The notes: generated from the sequence alone by a model not told the origin. Shown: positions 1-10,092, numbered from the stretch's first letter. The stretch is DNA of 64,000 bases from Cytophagaceae bacterium (GCA_947460975.1 CANHGO010000001.1:310001-374000), one strand, 5' to 3'. Numbers and translations are program-made.

Positions 1-1184
1 CAAATTCGGGAGCACAAGGAGAATATGCGGGTTTGATGGTTATTCGGGCTTATCATGCCTCAAGAGGTGATTCTCATCGAAATATTGCGCTAATTCCTTC
101 TTCAGCCCATGGAACGAATCCAGCTTCGGCGGTAATGGCGGGCATGAAAGTTATTGTGACTGCTTGTGATGCCCATGGCAATATAGATGTAGCCGATTTG
201 CGCGCGAAGGCGGAGGAACACAAAGATTCTTTGGCTTGCTTAATGGTCACTTATCCGAGTACCCACGGCGTTTTTGAAGAATCCATACAAGAAATTTGCC
301 AAATGATTCATGATTTTGGCGGACAAGTTTACATGGATGGGGCCAATATGAACGCTCAGGTAGGATTAACTTCCCCGGCGACGATCGGTGCCGATGTATG
401 TCATCTAAATTTACATAAGACTTTTTGTATTCCACACGGAGGCGGTGGTCCTGGAATGGGGCCTATCGGCGTAGCCAAGCAATTGGTTCCCTTTTTACCT
501 GGCCACGTAATGACTGATTCAGTGGCCACAGAAGCACATGGAGCTGTTTCGGCCGCGCCAGTAGGATCTGCCAGTATTTTAGCGATCTCTTATGCATATA
601 TTGCCATGATGGGAGGAGAAGGATTGACAAGAGCTACGGAAACGGCCATTTTAAATGCAAATTATATCAAAGCACGTTTGGAAAAAGAATTCCCTATTCT
701 ATACACGGGTTCTCAAGGCCGTTGCGCGCATGAAATGATTGTCGATTGCAGACCCTTTAAAATTTCTGCCGGTGTAGAGGCGGAAGACATTGCGAAGCGA
801 TTAATGGATTATGGATTCCATGCGCCTACCCTATCATTTCCTGTGGCTGGAACATTGATGATCGAACCGACAGAATCTGAAAATAAAGATGAATTGGATC
901 GTTTTTGTGATGCCTTATTGAGCATCCGTGAAGAAATCAGAGAAGTGGAAAATGGAAGCGCCGACAAGCTAAATAATGTGCTGAAAAATGCGCCACATAC
1001 CCAAAACATTGTTTTAATCGGTGAGTGGACTCGTCCATATACGAGAGAAAAGGCAGTTTTCCCGTTGCCTTATGTGAAGTCGACGAAATTCTGGCCCACC
1101 GTCTCTCGAATAGATTCAGCCTATGGGGATCGTAATTTGGTTTGTGCCTGCGAGCCGATTTCGAGTTACGTAGAAAACGCATAA
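1..1184 (+). CDS. gcvP: Glycine dehydrogenase (decarboxylating), P-protein, 3' part
   Basis: This is the C-terminal part of the glycine cleavage system P-protein, which decarboxylates glycine with PLP and passes the aminomethyl group to the lipoyl H-protein. The reading frame is open at the left window edge (first whole codon at base 3), so about 393 of the usual roughly 960 residues are visible. The PLP-lysine motif NLHKTF is present, with the lysine codon at 417-419, followed by a glycine-rich GGGGPG. The motifs [11 protein letters not shown] and SAHGTNPAS are also typical of the family. The gene ends with TAA, and a weak hairpin follows. The upstream two thirds lie outside the window. No damage is visible in the part seen. 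Identification is by family motifs and is near certain. Confidence 0.96.
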   Translation, partial: NSGAQGEYAGLMVIRAYHASRGDSHRNIALIPSSAHGTNPASAVMAGMKVIVTACDAHGNIDVADLRAKAEEHKDSLACLMVTYPSTHGVFEESIQEICQMIHDFGGQVYMDGANMNAQVGLTSPATIGADVCHLNLHKTFCIPHGGGGPGMGPIGVAKQLVPFLPGHVMTDSVATEAHGAVSAAPVGSASILAISYAYIAMMGGEGLTRATETAILNANYIKARLEKEFPILYTGSQGRCAHEMIVDCRPFKISAGVEAEDIAKRLMDYGFHAPTLSFPVAGTLMIEPTESENKDELDRFCDALLSIREEIREVENGSADKLNNVLKNAPHTQNIVLIGEWTRPYTREKAVFPLPYVKSTKFWPTVSRIDSAYGDRNLVCACEPISSYVENA

Positions 1185-1211
1185 ATTCGGATTCATTTAA
1201 TCTTCGTTCAT

Positions 1212-1235
1212 TGCCTTAAGTTTAGGCATTTATGA
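1212..1235 (+). terminator. Weak hairpin after gcvP
   Basis: A short stem, TGCCT (1212-1216) with AGGCA (1224-1228) around a 7-nt loop, is followed by a T-rich but interrupted run. It lies 28 bp after the gcvP stop. The stem is only 5 bp, so this is at best a weak intrinsic terminator. Confidence 0.3.
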
Positions 1236-1387
1236 TTTTAATTGTCTTTTGTAAAATTTAATTTAGTATGCTTGCATAACACTTTAAATTTTATTTATAT
1301 TTACTTCTTGGCTTTTAAAAACGATTATTCTTTGAAAACCAATAAGAGTTAACCCAATTAAACTGTTAAAAACAAAAATCATTTCGA

Positions 1388-3793
1388 ATGAATCGTTCAA
1401 TTAAAAAAGTAGCCATACTAGGCTCAGGAATTATGGGCTCACGTATAGCCTGTCATTTCGCCAATATTGGAGTGCAGGTACTTCTTTTAGACATAGCGCC
1501 AAAAGAATTGAATGCAGAAGAAGAAGCGAAGGGTTTATCTCTTGAAAGCCCTTTGGTGAAGAATAGGATTGTAAATCTTGCATTCCAACAAACATTAAAA
1601 ACGAAACCTGCTTCTCTATATCAAGCAGGGTTTGCGGCGAATATTCAATTAGGAAATTTTGATGATAATTTATCCGGAATCGCAGATGCCGACTGGATTA
1701 TGGAGGTGGTTGTGGAGAATTTGGCCATCAAAAAATCTTTGTATGATCGCGTGGAGCAATTCAGAAAAGATGGAACTTTAATTACATCCAATACTTCTGG
1801 AATACCGATTCATTTAATGGCGGAAGGTCGTTCAGCTGATTTTCAAGCACATTTTTGTGGTACACACTTCTTTAATCCTCCCCGTTATTTACGTTTATTA
1901 GAAATCATCCCGACCCCCAAAACGGATTCATCAGTGGTTGAATTTTTATTGGCCTACGGCGAAACGCAGTTGGGCAAAACAACCGTCTTATGTAAGGATA
2001 CACCTGCCTTTATCGCCAACCGCATCGGAGTTTATTCCATGATGCAGACGATGAAAGTGGTGGAAGAATTAGGTTTAAGTGTCGAGCAAGTAGATAAATT
2101 GACATCCAAAGTCGTAGGCCGACCGAAATCCGGAACCTTCCGCCTTTCGGATGTAGTTGGTTTAGATACCACGGTTCATGTAGCGAATAATTTGAAAGCG
2201 GCATTAACGGAAGATGAAAGCAAATCGATTTTCGAATTGCCTTCGATGATGCAAAAATTAATGGCCAACAAATGGCTTGGAGATAAAACGGGCCAAGGAT
2301 TTTATAAAAAGACTAAAGACGACAAGGGCAAAACGGTCATCTTAAGTTTGGATTTACAGACTTTTGAATACCGGGCGGCCCAACGAGTTTCCTTTGAAAC
2401 CCTCGAACGTTCGAAGGCCGTTGACGAATTGGCAGATCGCTTTGCGCTTTTATTAGCGGGCCAAGATTTAGCCGGTGAATTTTACCGCAAAACGATTTTA
2501 GATGGTTTCCGCTATGCCTCGAATCGAGTACCTGAAATTGCGGATGATTTAGTCAAGATTGACCAAGCCATTTGTGCAGGTTTTGGTTGGGAAATGGGCG
2601 TATTCGAAACTTGGGATGCTATCGGCGTCGAAAAGGCGAATGCGATGATGGCAGATTTAGGCTTAAAGCCGGCGCCTTGGGTTACTGAAATGTTGGCCCT
2701 CGGCCACTCAACTTTCTACAAAACGGAAGGTGGAAAGCGTCTCTACTATGACTTGGCCAGCAAAAGCTATCAAGTCATCCCAGGCCAAGAAAAGCAAATC
2801 AGTTTATCGATTCTTAAACCGACTAACACAGTATTTAAAAATGATGACGCTCACATCATCGACTTAGGCGATGGCATCATAGGTTTGGAATTCCATTCCA
2901 AAATGAACACGATGGGCCAAGGAGTCCTCGAAGGTCTTGCATATGCGATTGAAACCGCAGAAAAAGATTTTCGTGGTTTGGTGATTGGCAATGAATCGAA
3001 TGAGGCATTTTCGGCCGGTGCAAATTTAGGCATGTTGTACATGTTTGGCATCGAGAAGAAATTCGACGAGGTGAACCAGATGATTGCTACATTCCAAGAA
3101 TCCATGATGCGCGTTCGCTATTCCAGCATTCCTGTAGTGGTGGCGCCGCATACCTTAGCATTAGGCGGTGGTTGCGAAATCAACTTACACGCAGATAAAA
3201 TTGTGGCCCATTCAGAATTGTATATGGGTTTAGTGGAAGTGGGCGTAGGCTTAATTCCAGCGGGTGGAGGAACCAAAGAGATGGCTTTGAGAATGGGAGA
3301 TGCCCGGAGAACTGGGGATGTGGAGTTGAACCGACTCCAACAAGCCTTCATGAATATCGCGACAGCGAAAGTAAGTACTTCTGCATATGAGGCGTTGGAA
3401 ATGAACTATATGAGAACTCAGGATCGCATTGTGTTAAATCGAAGTCAAGTCATTAGTGAGGCGAAAAAAGAAGCCATCTTATTAGCTGAAGCGGGATATG
3501 TACAAAAAACTCGCCGAAGTGATGTCTGGGTTGAGGGCAAGCAAGGTTTAGCTTTATTCAAGGCAGGAATTCAGGGCATGTTAATGGGCCGATATATTTC
3601 GGAACATGATGCCTTGATCGGAAATAAATTAGCCTTTGCCATTTGTGGGGGGGATTTGGATGCACCCCAACAAGTCACCGAACAATATTTATTGGACCTT
3701 GAGCGCGAAGCATTTTTATCGTTGACAGGAGAACAAAAAACTATGGACAGAATCGGAAGCCTATTAAGTGGCGGAAAACCTTTAAGAAATTAA
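1388..3793 (+). CDS. fadN: 3-hydroxyacyl-CoA dehydrogenase / enoyl-CoA hydratase, FadN type
   Basis: This 801-residue protein is a bifunctional fatty-acid beta-oxidation enzyme. The order of domains is dehydrogenase first and crotonase last, which matches the FadN/YusL type rather than the E. coli FadB type, where the hydratase is N-terminal. Residues 6-38 form the NAD-binding fold (LGSGIMGS). The catalytic histidine is His160 in GTHFFNPP, and the NTSG motif precedes it. The C-terminal crotonase domain, from about residue 480, carries LGGGCE and LVEVGVGLIPAGGG, which supply the two expected glutamates. The thiolase gene follows after 12 bp, so the two should be co-transcribed and catalyse the last three steps of each beta-oxidation turn. 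No acyl-CoA dehydrogenase gene is adjacent here. Confidence 0.93.
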   Translation: MNRSIKKVAILGSGIMGSRIACHFANIGVQVLLLDIAPKELNAEEEAKGLSLESPLVKNRIVNLAFQQTLKTKPASLYQAGFAANIQLGNFDDNLSGIADADWIMEVVVENLAIKKSLYDRVEQFRKDGTLITSNTSGIPIHLMAEGRSADFQAHFCGTHFFNPPRYLRLLEIIPTPKTDSSVVEFLLAYGETQLGKTTVLCKDTPAFIANRIGVYSMMQTMKVVEELGLSVEQVDKLTSKVVGRPKSGTFRLSDVVGLDTTVHVANNLKAALTEDESKSIFELPSMMQKLMANKWLGDKTGQGFYKKTKDDKGKTVILSLDLQTFEYRAAQRVSFETLERSKAVDELADRFALLLAGQDLAGEFYRKTILDGFRYASNRVPEIADDLVKIDQAICAGFGWEMGVFETWDAIGVEKANAMMADLGLKPAPWVTEMLALGHSTFYKTEGGKRLYYDLASKSYQVIPGQEKQISLSILKPTNTVFKNDDAHIIDLGDGIIGLEFHSKMNTMGQGVLEGLAYAIETAEKDFRGLVIGNESNEAFSAGANLGMLYMFGIEKKFDEVNQMIATFQESMMRVRYSSIPVVVAPHTLALGGGCEINLHADKIVAHSELYMGLVEVGVGLIPAGGGTKEMALRMGDARRTGDVELNRLQQAFMNIATAKVSTSAYEALEMNYMRTQDRIVLNRSQVISEAKKEAILLAEAGYVQKTRRSDVWVEGKQGLALFKAGIQGMLMGRYISEHDALIGNKLAFAICGGDLDAPQQVTEQYLLDLEREAFLSLTGEQKTMDRIGSLLSGGKPLRN

Positions 3794-3805
3794 TCAATCA
3801 CGAAC

Positions 3806-4981
3806 ATGAATGCATACATAATAGCTGGATATCGTACGGCGGTAGCCAAGGCCAATCGAGGAGGATTTCGTACCATGCGGCCGGATGATTTGGCAGCAGA
3901 AGTGATTAAACATTTAATGGCGCAGGTCCCATCGGTGGATCCTGCTTTAGTAGACGATTTAATCGTGGGCAATGCCATTCCAGAAGCGGAGCAAGGCATG
4001 CAAATGGCGCGTTACATTTCTTTATTATCGTTGCCAAAAAGTGTTCCAGGATTTATCATCAATCGCTACTGCGGTTCAGGATTGGAAGCCATTGCGTTGG
4101 CATCAGCCAAAGTAGCCTCGGGCATGGCGGATTGTATCATTGCCGGTGGAACGGAATCGATGACCATGTTGCCGATGATGGGCCACAAAACGGTATTAAA
4201 TTACGGGATTGCCAATGAACATCCTGATTATTACATTGGGATGGGATTGACGGCGGAAGAGGTAAGTAAAAAATACAATGTGACACGGGAAGAGCAAGAT
4301 GCTTTTTCTTTTGCTTCGCATCAAAAAGCCCTAGCTGCTCAGAAAGCAGGTTTATTTACGGATCAAATTGTTCCCGTGAAAGTTTCCGAGAATTATTTTG
4401 ATGCTAAATCAGGTACGAAAAAAACGCGCGAATGGGTCGTTTCTCAAGACGAAGGTCCACGAGCAGATACAACGTTAGAGGCGCTGGGTAAATTAAAGCC
4501 GGTGTTTGCTATGGGTGGTTCGGTAACCGCTGGAAATGCTTCCCAAACGTCTGATGGTGCGGCTTTTGTGCTCGTAGTTTCAGAAAAATTTGTGGAACAG
4601 TATAACTTGAAGCCCATTGCCAAAATGCTCAGTTATGCAGCGGCAGGTGTGGAACCGAGCCTTATGGGCATCGGGCCAGTAGAAGCGATACCAATCGCCT
4701 TGAAAAAAGCGGGACTAAATTTAGCAGATATTGATTTGATTGAATTAAATGAGGCTTTTGCGGCACAGTCATTAGCCGTCATCAAAACTTTAGGTATCGA
4801 TCAAGAAAAAGTAAATGTCAATGGAGGAGCGATCGCATTGGGACATCCACTGGGTTGTTCGGGAGCAAAATTGTCTATCCAACTATTCCATGAACTTCGC
4901 CGCAGAAATAAAAAATACGGCATGGTGACCGCTTGTGTGGGTGGTGGCCAAGGAGTGGCGGGTATCTACGAGATCCTGTAA
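3806..4981 (+). CDS. fadA: Acetyl-CoA C-acyltransferase (3-ketoacyl-CoA thiolase)
   Basis: This 391-residue thiolase cleaves 3-ketoacyl-CoA with CoA to give acetyl-CoA and a shortened acyl-CoA. The nucleophile is Cys89 in NRYCGSGLEA. The other catalytic residues are His347 in GHPLGCSG and Cys377 in TACVGGGQG. NEAFAAQ is also intact. The length is that of a normal degradative thiolase. It sits 12 bp after the fadN-like gene, forming a two-gene beta-oxidation operon that ends at a strong intrinsic terminator just downstream. Biosynthetic acetoacetyl-CoA thiolases share these motifs, but the partner gene argues for fatty-acid degradation. Confidence 0.94.
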   Translation: MNAYIIAGYRTAVAKANRGGFRTMRPDDLAAEVIKHLMAQVPSVDPALVDDLIVGNAIPEAEQGMQMARYISLLSLPKSVPGFIINRYCGSGLEAIALASAKVASGMADCIIAGGTESMTMLPMMGHKTVLNYGIANEHPDYYIGMGLTAEEVSKKYNVTREEQDAFSFASHQKALAAQKAGLFTDQIVPVKVSENYFDAKSGTKKTREWVVSQDEGPRADTTLEALGKLKPVFAMGGSVTAGNASQTSDGAAFVLVVSEKFVEQYNLKPIAKMLSYAAAGVEPSLMGIGPVEAIPIALKKAGLNLADIDLIELNEAFAAQSLAVIKTLGIDQEKVNVNGGAIALGHPLGCSGAKLSIQLFHELRRRNKKYGMVTACVGGGQGVAGIYEIL

Positions 4982-5001
4982 TTTTCTTAACATTCAAATT
5001 C

Positions 5002-5034
5002 AAACAAAGGCGCTTTATGCGTCTTTGTTTTTTT
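5002..5034 (+). terminator. Intrinsic terminator after fadA, overlapping the rocD leader
   Basis: CAAAGGCGC (5005-5013) pairs with GCGTCTTTG (5019-5027), with one G-T wobble and a 5-nt loop. Flanking A and T residues extend the stem, and seven T follow (5028-5034). It is a textbook intrinsic terminator on the plus strand. It ends only 3 nt before the rocD ATG, so it occupies the entire rocD leader. Confidence 0.85.
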
Positions 5035-5037
5035 CCT

Positions 5038-6258
5038 ATGAACGCATTAGATTACATCGCAATTGAATCGGATTTTGGCGCCCACAATTACCATCCTATG
5101 CCGGTGGTTTTGGAAAAAGGTGATGGCATTTATGTTTGGGATGTGGATGGCAAGCGCTATATGGATTTTTTATCGGCCTATTCAGCAGTGAATCAGGGGC
5201 ATTGTCATCCTCGACTGATCGAGGCGATGGTGTCCCAAGCTAAAAAATTAACGCTCAGTTCTCGGGCCTTTCATAATACCCAATTAGGCCTCGCCGAAAA
5301 AGCATTAGCTACGCGCTTTCATTACGACAAAGTTCTATTCATGAATACTGGTGTAGAAGCCGGGGAATCCTCGGTCAAATTAGCTCGAAAATGGGCCTAT
5401 GAAGTCAAAGGAGTCAATAGCAACCAAGCGGAAATCATCGTGGCGGAAGGTAATTTTTGGGGCCGGACCATCGCGGCCATATCTTCTTCTTCTGACCCTA
5501 GTAGTTATAAGAATTTCGGGCCTTATACACCTGGTTTTACCAAAATTCCTTACCAGAACTTGGAGGCTTTGGAACTCGCCTTGGCGAATCCAAATGTGGC
5601 AGCCTTCATGCTAGAACCTATTCAAGGCGAAGCTGGGGTCATTGTGCCCTTTGCTGGCTATTTAAAAGCGGCGCACGAACTATGTCAAAAACATCACGTT
5701 TTGTTCATCGCAGATGAAATTCAGACGGGATTGGGGAGGACAGGAGCGTGGTTGGCCTGCCAACACGAAGGCGTTAAACCTGATATTTTATTATTAGGCA
5801 AAGCCCTTTCGGGTGGTTTTATGCCCGTATCAGCGGTGCTAGCTTCAAACGAAGTAATGCTCACGCTAAAACCGGGCGAGCATGGGTCAACCTTTGGAGG
5901 AAATCCCTTAGCCTGTGCGTTAGCCGTGACAGCTTTGGCAATTATTGAGGATGAAAAATTAGTCGAAAATGCAGCAGCGAGGGGCGCCCAACTCATGCAA
6001 TATTTAAAATCATTAGCTAAAAAAACCAGCCTAATTCGCGAGGTTCGTGGCAAAGGGTTATTATGTGCTATCGAAATCGATACAGATGAGGAAAGCCCTT
6101 TGGCCTATGACATTTGTTTGAAATTAATGAAAGAAGGCCTGCTTATGAAACCGACACATGGAAATAAAATTCGACTCGCGCCACCTTTGACCATCACTAA
6201 AGATCAAATGGATGAAGCCTGTGCGCTCATTGAAAAAGTCTTATTATCAATTAACTGA
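5038..6258 (+). CDS. rocD: Ornithine aminotransferase
   Basis: This PLP enzyme transfers the delta-amino group of ornithine to 2-oxoglutarate, giving glutamate semialdehyde. From the ATG at 5038 it has 406 residues, the normal family length. FIADEIQTGLGRTG holds Asp226, which contacts the PLP ring nitrogen, and LLLGKALSGG holds the Schiff-base Lys255. The N-terminal YGAHNYHP-like stretch (FGAHNYHPMPVVL) is characteristic of ornithine aminotransferases. An in-frame open extension back to 4933 runs through the fadA end and the terminator, and a second ATG at 5017 lies in the terminator loop; neither fits the family N-terminus. The stop codon overlaps the convergent dioxygenase gene by 8 bp. Confidence 0.93.
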   Translation: MNALDYIAIESDFGAHNYHPMPVVLEKGDGIYVWDVDGKRYMDFLSAYSAVNQGHCHPRLIEAMVSQAKKLTLSSRAFHNTQLGLAEKALATRFHYDKVLFMNTGVEAGESSVKLARKWAYEVKGVNSNQAEIIVAEGNFWGRTIAAISSSSDPSSYKNFGPYTPGFTKIPYQNLEALELALANPNVAAFMLEPIQGEAGVIVPFAGYLKAAHELCQKHHVLFIADEIQTGLGRTGAWLACQHEGVKPDILLLGKALSGGFMPVSAVLASNEVMLTLKPGEHGSTFGGNPLACALAVTALAIIEDEKLVENAAARGAQLMQYLKSLAKKTSLIREVRGKGLLCAIEIDTDEESPLAYDICLKLMKEGLLMKPTHGNKIRLAPPLTITKDQMDEACALIEKVLLSIN

Positions 6259-7042
6259 TTTCAAAACAACGCATGGAGATTCCACCATAAACTAATTGAT
6301 CATACGTAAATCGCACTTCTTCTTGTTTCCTGGCCAATGCCAATGAGTACAACATCGGAATGTAATGATCCGGCGTAGGCACCGAGTGTGCGCCTCCAGG
6401 AGCTGAAGTGTAGGCCAGTAAATCTGTCAGATTTTTATCGACAATTTTTTCGGTCGACCAAGCATCGAATTCTTGAGCCCAGTCATAGGCAAAATGTTCC
6501 TCGCCCCGGGATAAATTTGCTACACTGGCCTGTAAATTATGTACGATATTTCCGCTACCGATGATCAATACACCTTGTGAACGTAAGAATTGTAATTCCT
6601 GCGCTAAGGTCACATGGTAAGATAATGGTTGGCCATAATCGATCGACATTTCGAAAGTTGGGATATGATGCCCCGGAAATAAATGGCATAACACCGTCCA
6701 AGCTCCATGGTCCAATCCCCATTCCAAAGTCGTTTGAATTTTCTGAGAACCGGAAGCCAAAAGCTCCGCGGTTTCCGGACTCCCCGGCGCAGGATATTGA
6801 AAGGCATGTAAAGCCGGTGGAAAACCGCCGAAATCGTGGATAGTTTCGGGTTTGGGACTGGCTTGCACGTAGGTTCCGCCGCGGCTCAACCAATGTGCAG
6901 AAACCACCAAAATAGCTTTGGGTGGATTTTTTTCAAGCGCTTCACGACCCATTTGACTCAAAACCTGCGTGAATGGATTATCCATCAACGCATTCATGGG
7001 GCTACCATGGCCGATGAACCAAACAGGTTGGAGTAAATCCAT
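6251..7042 (-). CDS. ygiD: DODA-type extradiol ring-opening dioxygenase (YgiD family)
   Basis: This 263-residue protein belongs to the LigB-like family that includes E. coli YgiD, a 4,5-DOPA-extradiol dioxygenase. The four conserved histidines of the family are visible: His12 in GHGSP, His50 in SAHW, His168 in NIVHN and His226 in PTPDHYIP. The stretch YPAPGSPE and DHGAWTVLCHLFP are also typical. The physiological substrate in this organism cannot be told from sequence. It starts 1 bp downstream of the rho stop codon, so it is probably co-transcribed with rho or read through from it. Its stop overlaps the rocD stop region by 8 bp in convergent orientation. Confidence 0.9.
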   Translation of the reverse strand: MDLLQPVWFIGHGSPMNALMDNPFTQVLSQMGREALEKNPPKAILVVSAHWLSRGGTYVQASPKPETIHDFGGFPPALHAFQYPAPGSPETAELLASGSQKIQTTLEWGLDHGAWTVLCHLFPGHHIPTFEMSIDYGQPLSYHVTLAQELQFLRSQGVLIIGSGNIVHNLQASVANLSRGEEHFAYDWAQEFDAWSTEKIVDKNLTDLLAYTSAPGGAHSVPTPDHYIPMLYSLALARKQEEVRFTYDQLVYGGISMRCFEIS

Positions 7043-7043
7043 T

Positions 7044-8639
7044 TTATCGATTCATCGAAACAAGGAACTCTTCGTTCGTTCTTGTCCCCTTCATCTGTTG
7101 CTGTAAAAATTCCATGGCCTCTACAGAATTCATATCAGACATGTGCTTACGCAAAATCCAAACACGTTGGAGTACCGCAGGATCCATCAACAAATCCTCA
7201 CGACGCGTACCTGAAGCAGTAATATCAATAGCAGGGTACACTCGGCGATTGGACAATTTACGATCCAATTGCAATTCCATGTTACCCGTTCCCTTAAATT
7301 CTTCGAAAATTACCTCATCCATTTTACTACCTGTTTCCGTCAAGGCCGTTGCAATAATCGTTAATGAACCTCCATTTTCGACATTTCTAGCTGCACCAAA
7401 GAAACGTTTTGGCTTGTGTAATGCATTGGCATCCACACCCCCTGATAATATTTTTCCAGAAGATGGAACGACTGTATTGTATGCTCGAGCTAATCGAGTG
7501 ATGGAATCCAACAAGATGACCACATCATGTCCACATTCCACCATTCTTTTTGCCTTCTCCAACACAATACTAGCCACTTTTACATGACGCTCTGCTTGCT
7601 CATCAAAGGTGGACGAAATAACTTCTGCACGTACTGAACGTTGCATATCCGTTACTTCCTCCGGACGCTCGTCGATCAACAAAATGATCAAATAAACTTC
7701 CGGATGATTACGTGAAATGGCATTTGCGATATCTTTCAATAAAACCGTTTTACCCGTTTTGGGTTGGGCTACGATCATTCCACGCTGGCCTTTTCCGATC
7801 GGCGCAAATAAATCTAAAATACGCGTTGAATAATTATCCGCTGAAGTAGACAAATTTAATTTCTCCTCAGGAAAAAGTGGCGTCAAATATTCAAAGTTGA
7901 TACGGTCACGAATCTCATCTGTAGTCTTCCCATTCACGGATTCAACTTTCAACAAAGCAAAATATTTTTCACCTTCTTTAGGTGGACGAATTTTACCTAA
8001 AATAGTATCTCCTGTCTTTAAACCAAACATTTTGATTTGAGAGGGAGAAACATAAATATCATCAGGAGAAGCTAAATAATTATAATCCGAAGATCGCATA
8101 AAGCCGTATCCACCCTCTTGCATAATTTCCAACACACCTTCATTGTCGATCAAACCATCTAACTCTTTAATGATCTGATTGTAGTTTGAACGAGGCTTAA
8201 ACTGTTGGGTATTTTGAGTTGGGGTTTCTTCTTTGGGTAATTTATCTAAATCAACAGGCGCATCCGTAGGAGACACCTTGGAATCCACCACATTGTCATT
8301 ATTCGTGATAAATGACGTATCAACCACCTCATCTTCATTAGGAGCAATCGCATCATACTCAATCGGCGCCTCCTCCACTTCAGGTTGCTGACGCTCTTGG
8401 CGAGGGCGAAAATTCTTGGCTGGCCTTGGTGGTTTTACTTCTGATGTTGGCTCTGATTTAGTTTCCGCAACCTCTGGAGTCGAATCGCTTACGCTAAATC
8501 CAGGCTCAATAGTTGAGCTAGGCATTGGAGCTAAAGTAGATTCTTCCGTTGATTTTTGAATTCTTTGACGCTTAGGACGATCATTTGTTGGTAATTCTTC
8601 CGCGACTTTTTTTACTTTCCTAATTGGTTTTTCTTCCAT
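7044..8639 (-). CDS. rho: Transcription termination factor Rho
   Basis: Rho is the hexameric RNA-dependent ATPase that ends transcription at unstructured C-rich RNA. This 531-residue form is about 110 residues longer than E. coli Rho. The extra part is an N-terminal acidic, proline- and glutamine-rich low-complexity tail (residues 1 to about 150), as is common in Bacteroidota. The RNA-binding domain follows (about 150-270, with GYGFMRS). The Walker A sequence AQPKTGKT is at 291-298. The Walker [11 protein letters not shown], the Q-loop [20 protein letters not shown] and the closing part of the ATPase domain are all intact. A promoter candidate and a leader of about 160 nt lie upstream, divergent from bioF. 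ygiD follows after 1 bp. Confidence 0.98.
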   Translation of the reverse strand: MEEKPIRKVKKVAEELPTNDRPKRQRIQKSTEESTLAPMPSSTIEPGFSVSDSTPEVAETKSEPTSEVKPPRPAKNFRPRQERQQPEVEEAPIEYDAIAPNEDEVVDTSFITNNDNVVDSKVSPTDAPVDLDKLPKEETPTQNTQQFKPRSNYNQIIKELDGLIDNEGVLEIMQEGGYGFMRSSDYNYLASPDDIYVSPSQIKMFGLKTGDTILGKIRPPKEGEKYFALLKVESVNGKTTDEIRDRINFEYLTPLFPEEKLNLSTSADNYSTRILDLFAPIGKGQRGMIVAQPKTGKTVLLKDIANAISRNHPEVYLIILLIDERPEEVTDMQRSVRAEVISSTFDEQAERHVKVASIVLEKAKRMVECGHDVVILLDSITRLARAYNTVVPSSGKILSGGVDANALHKPKRFFGAARNVENGGSLTIIATALTETGSKMDEVIFEEFKGTGNMELQLDRKLSNRRVYPAIDITASGTRREDLLMDPAVLQRVWILRKHMSDMNSVEAMEFLQQQMKGTRTNEEFLVSMNR

Positions 8640-8952
8640 AAAATGGTGAAATGAATATTCTTAATTTGATTTAACAAACCTTATTTCTGATCAAAAGATC
8701 CTCTTTGAAACATGATATCAACACACAAAATTGCAGTAGATGATGAAAAAAAGATTGAAATAAACTGGGATTGTTTTTATTGAGGTGCTTACGATATTGA
8801 AACACAGTACAATACTACATTACATATATTAGATTGTCAAACATTTTTCATCATTTTTAATCGAAATGATCAATTACTTAATCAATTTTGATGGAATCTG
8901 TGGGTAATTCGCTCCATGTCAACCTAAAATTCGTAATTTGCAATCCAATTAC
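8640..8952. other. Divergent rho/bioF intergenic region
   Basis: This 313-bp gap separates rho (minus) from bioF (plus) and is strongly AT-rich. It should hold both promoters. I see one plausible rho promoter (8810-8840) and a weak TAATTTG near the bioF start. I see no small ORF, tRNA or recognisable riboswitch in it. Bacteroidota often place regulatory structure upstream of rho, but none is clear here. Confidence 0.6.
8810..8840 (-). promoter_or_regulatory. Candidate rho promoter
   Basis: Read on the minus strand, TTGAC (8840-8836) is followed after 18 nt by TAGTATTG (8817-8810), which matches the Bacteroidota -7 consensus TAnnTTTG at 7 of 8 positions. Transcription would start near 8804 and give a leader of about 165 nt before rho. 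Confidence 0.35.
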
Positions 8953-10092
8953 ATGATGAAATCTCACCTGCAAATTTTACATAATCAACTCGTAGAACGC
9001 CAAGAAAATGGTCTTGTTCGTTCATTGATTTCTGTGAATCACTTGGTCGATTTTTGCTCCAATGATTATTTGGGTTTAGCTAAGAATCCATCCTTAGCAG
9101 ATAAAATTGATGCTGATTTTAAAGCATTAAAATCCAATTTGACATCCATTAATGGATCCACTGGCTCGAGATTGATTTCAGGACAATCCATTCAGGTGGA
9201 ACAATTTGAAAGAAAATGCGCCGATTTTCATCTGGCAGAGGCATCTTTATTGTTTAGCAGTGGATACGATGCCAATGTAGGTTTAATCTCTTCCATCGCT
9301 CAAAAAGATCAAGTCGTATTTTGTGATCAATTATTGCACGCAAGTTTAATCGACGGCTTGCGCTTATCAAAAGCAGAACGTAAAATATTTACCCATAACG
9401 ACCTAACGGATTTAGAAAATAAATTACGTGAATATCCCCTCGAAACGCCCAAATGGATTGTGGTTGAATCCGTATATTCCATGGATGGCGACATAGCACC
9501 TTTGAGGGAATTAGTCCATTTAAAAAATAAATACAACGCTGAAATAATCCTAGACGAAGCCCATGCAGGTGGAGTCTATGGACCTATTGGAAATGGCTTA
9601 GCGGTCGAAATGGGCATCGAAAAAGAGATATTTGCTCGAGTCATTACTTTTGGTAAAGCCTGGGGAAATGCAGGGGCAATCGTTTTAGGGTCACAAACGT
9701 TAATTGATTTTCTAATCAATTTTGCCCGCCCCTTTATTTACTCAACGGCCCCAAGTCCTCAACATGTATCGAGCTTATTGACCACCTTAAGTTTGTTGGA
9801 AACGCAGAGTGACTTACGAAAAAAATTAAAGGAAAACATAGCATATTTTACTGAACATGCTAAATCAATCCATTGGGGACCTAGTAAAACAGCCATTCAA
9901 ACCTTTTTCATCGCCGGGAACAAAGTCGTTAAAAAGAAAGCATTAGAGATACAAGAAGCCGGATTTGCCGTCAAAGCAATTGTTTACCCTACAGTCCCAA
10001 AAGGAGAAGAAAGAATTCGCATTACGCTCAACAGCTTGACAAAAAAAGAATCTATTTTAGCCCTCATTAAAACCATGGAAAACCATGCATAA
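8953..10092 (+). CDS. bioF: 8-amino-7-oxononanoate synthase (BioF)
   Basis: BioF condenses pimeloyl-thioester with alanine, using PLP, to make 8-amino-7-oxononanoate in biotin synthesis. From the ATG at 8953 it has 379 residues. The PLP lysine is Lys235 in TFGKAWGNAGA, and LDEAHAGGVYG holds the ring-nitrogen aspartate. HNQL and the SNDYLGLA substrate region are present. A TTG at 8938 would add five residues; the ATG pair at 8953/8956 is more likely, and a TAATTTG sequence overlapping the TTG could be the promoter. It overlaps bioD by 8 bp. The closely related 2-amino-3-ketobutyrate ligase is excluded by the bioD and bioA neighbours. Confidence 0.93.
   Translation: MMKSHLQILHNQLVERQENGLVRSLISVNHLVDFCSNDYLGLAKNPSLADKIDADFKALKSNLTSINGSTGSRLISGQSIQVEQFERKCADFHLAEASLLFSSGYDANVGLISSIAQKDQVVFCDQLLHASLIDGLRLSKAERKIFTHNDLTDLENKLREYPLETPKWIVVESVYSMDGDIAPLRELVHLKNKYNAEIILDEAHAGGVYGPIGNGLAVEMGIEKEIFARVITFGKAWGNAGAIVLGSQTLIDFLINFARPFIYSTAPSPQHVSSLLTTLSLLETQSDLRKKLKENIAYFTEHAKSIHWGPSKTAIQTFFIAGNKVVKKKALEIQEAGFAVKAIVYPTVPKGEERIRITLNSLTKKESILALIKTMENHA

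Noticed and set aside
4933-5037. N-terminal extension of rocD
   Set aside because: It reads through the end of fadA and the terminator hairpin and does not match the family N-terminus; the ATG at 5038 does.
7114-7587. 157-residue plus-strand frame opposite rho
   Set aside because: It runs antisense to the conserved Rho ATPase domain; no protein-like pattern or start context.
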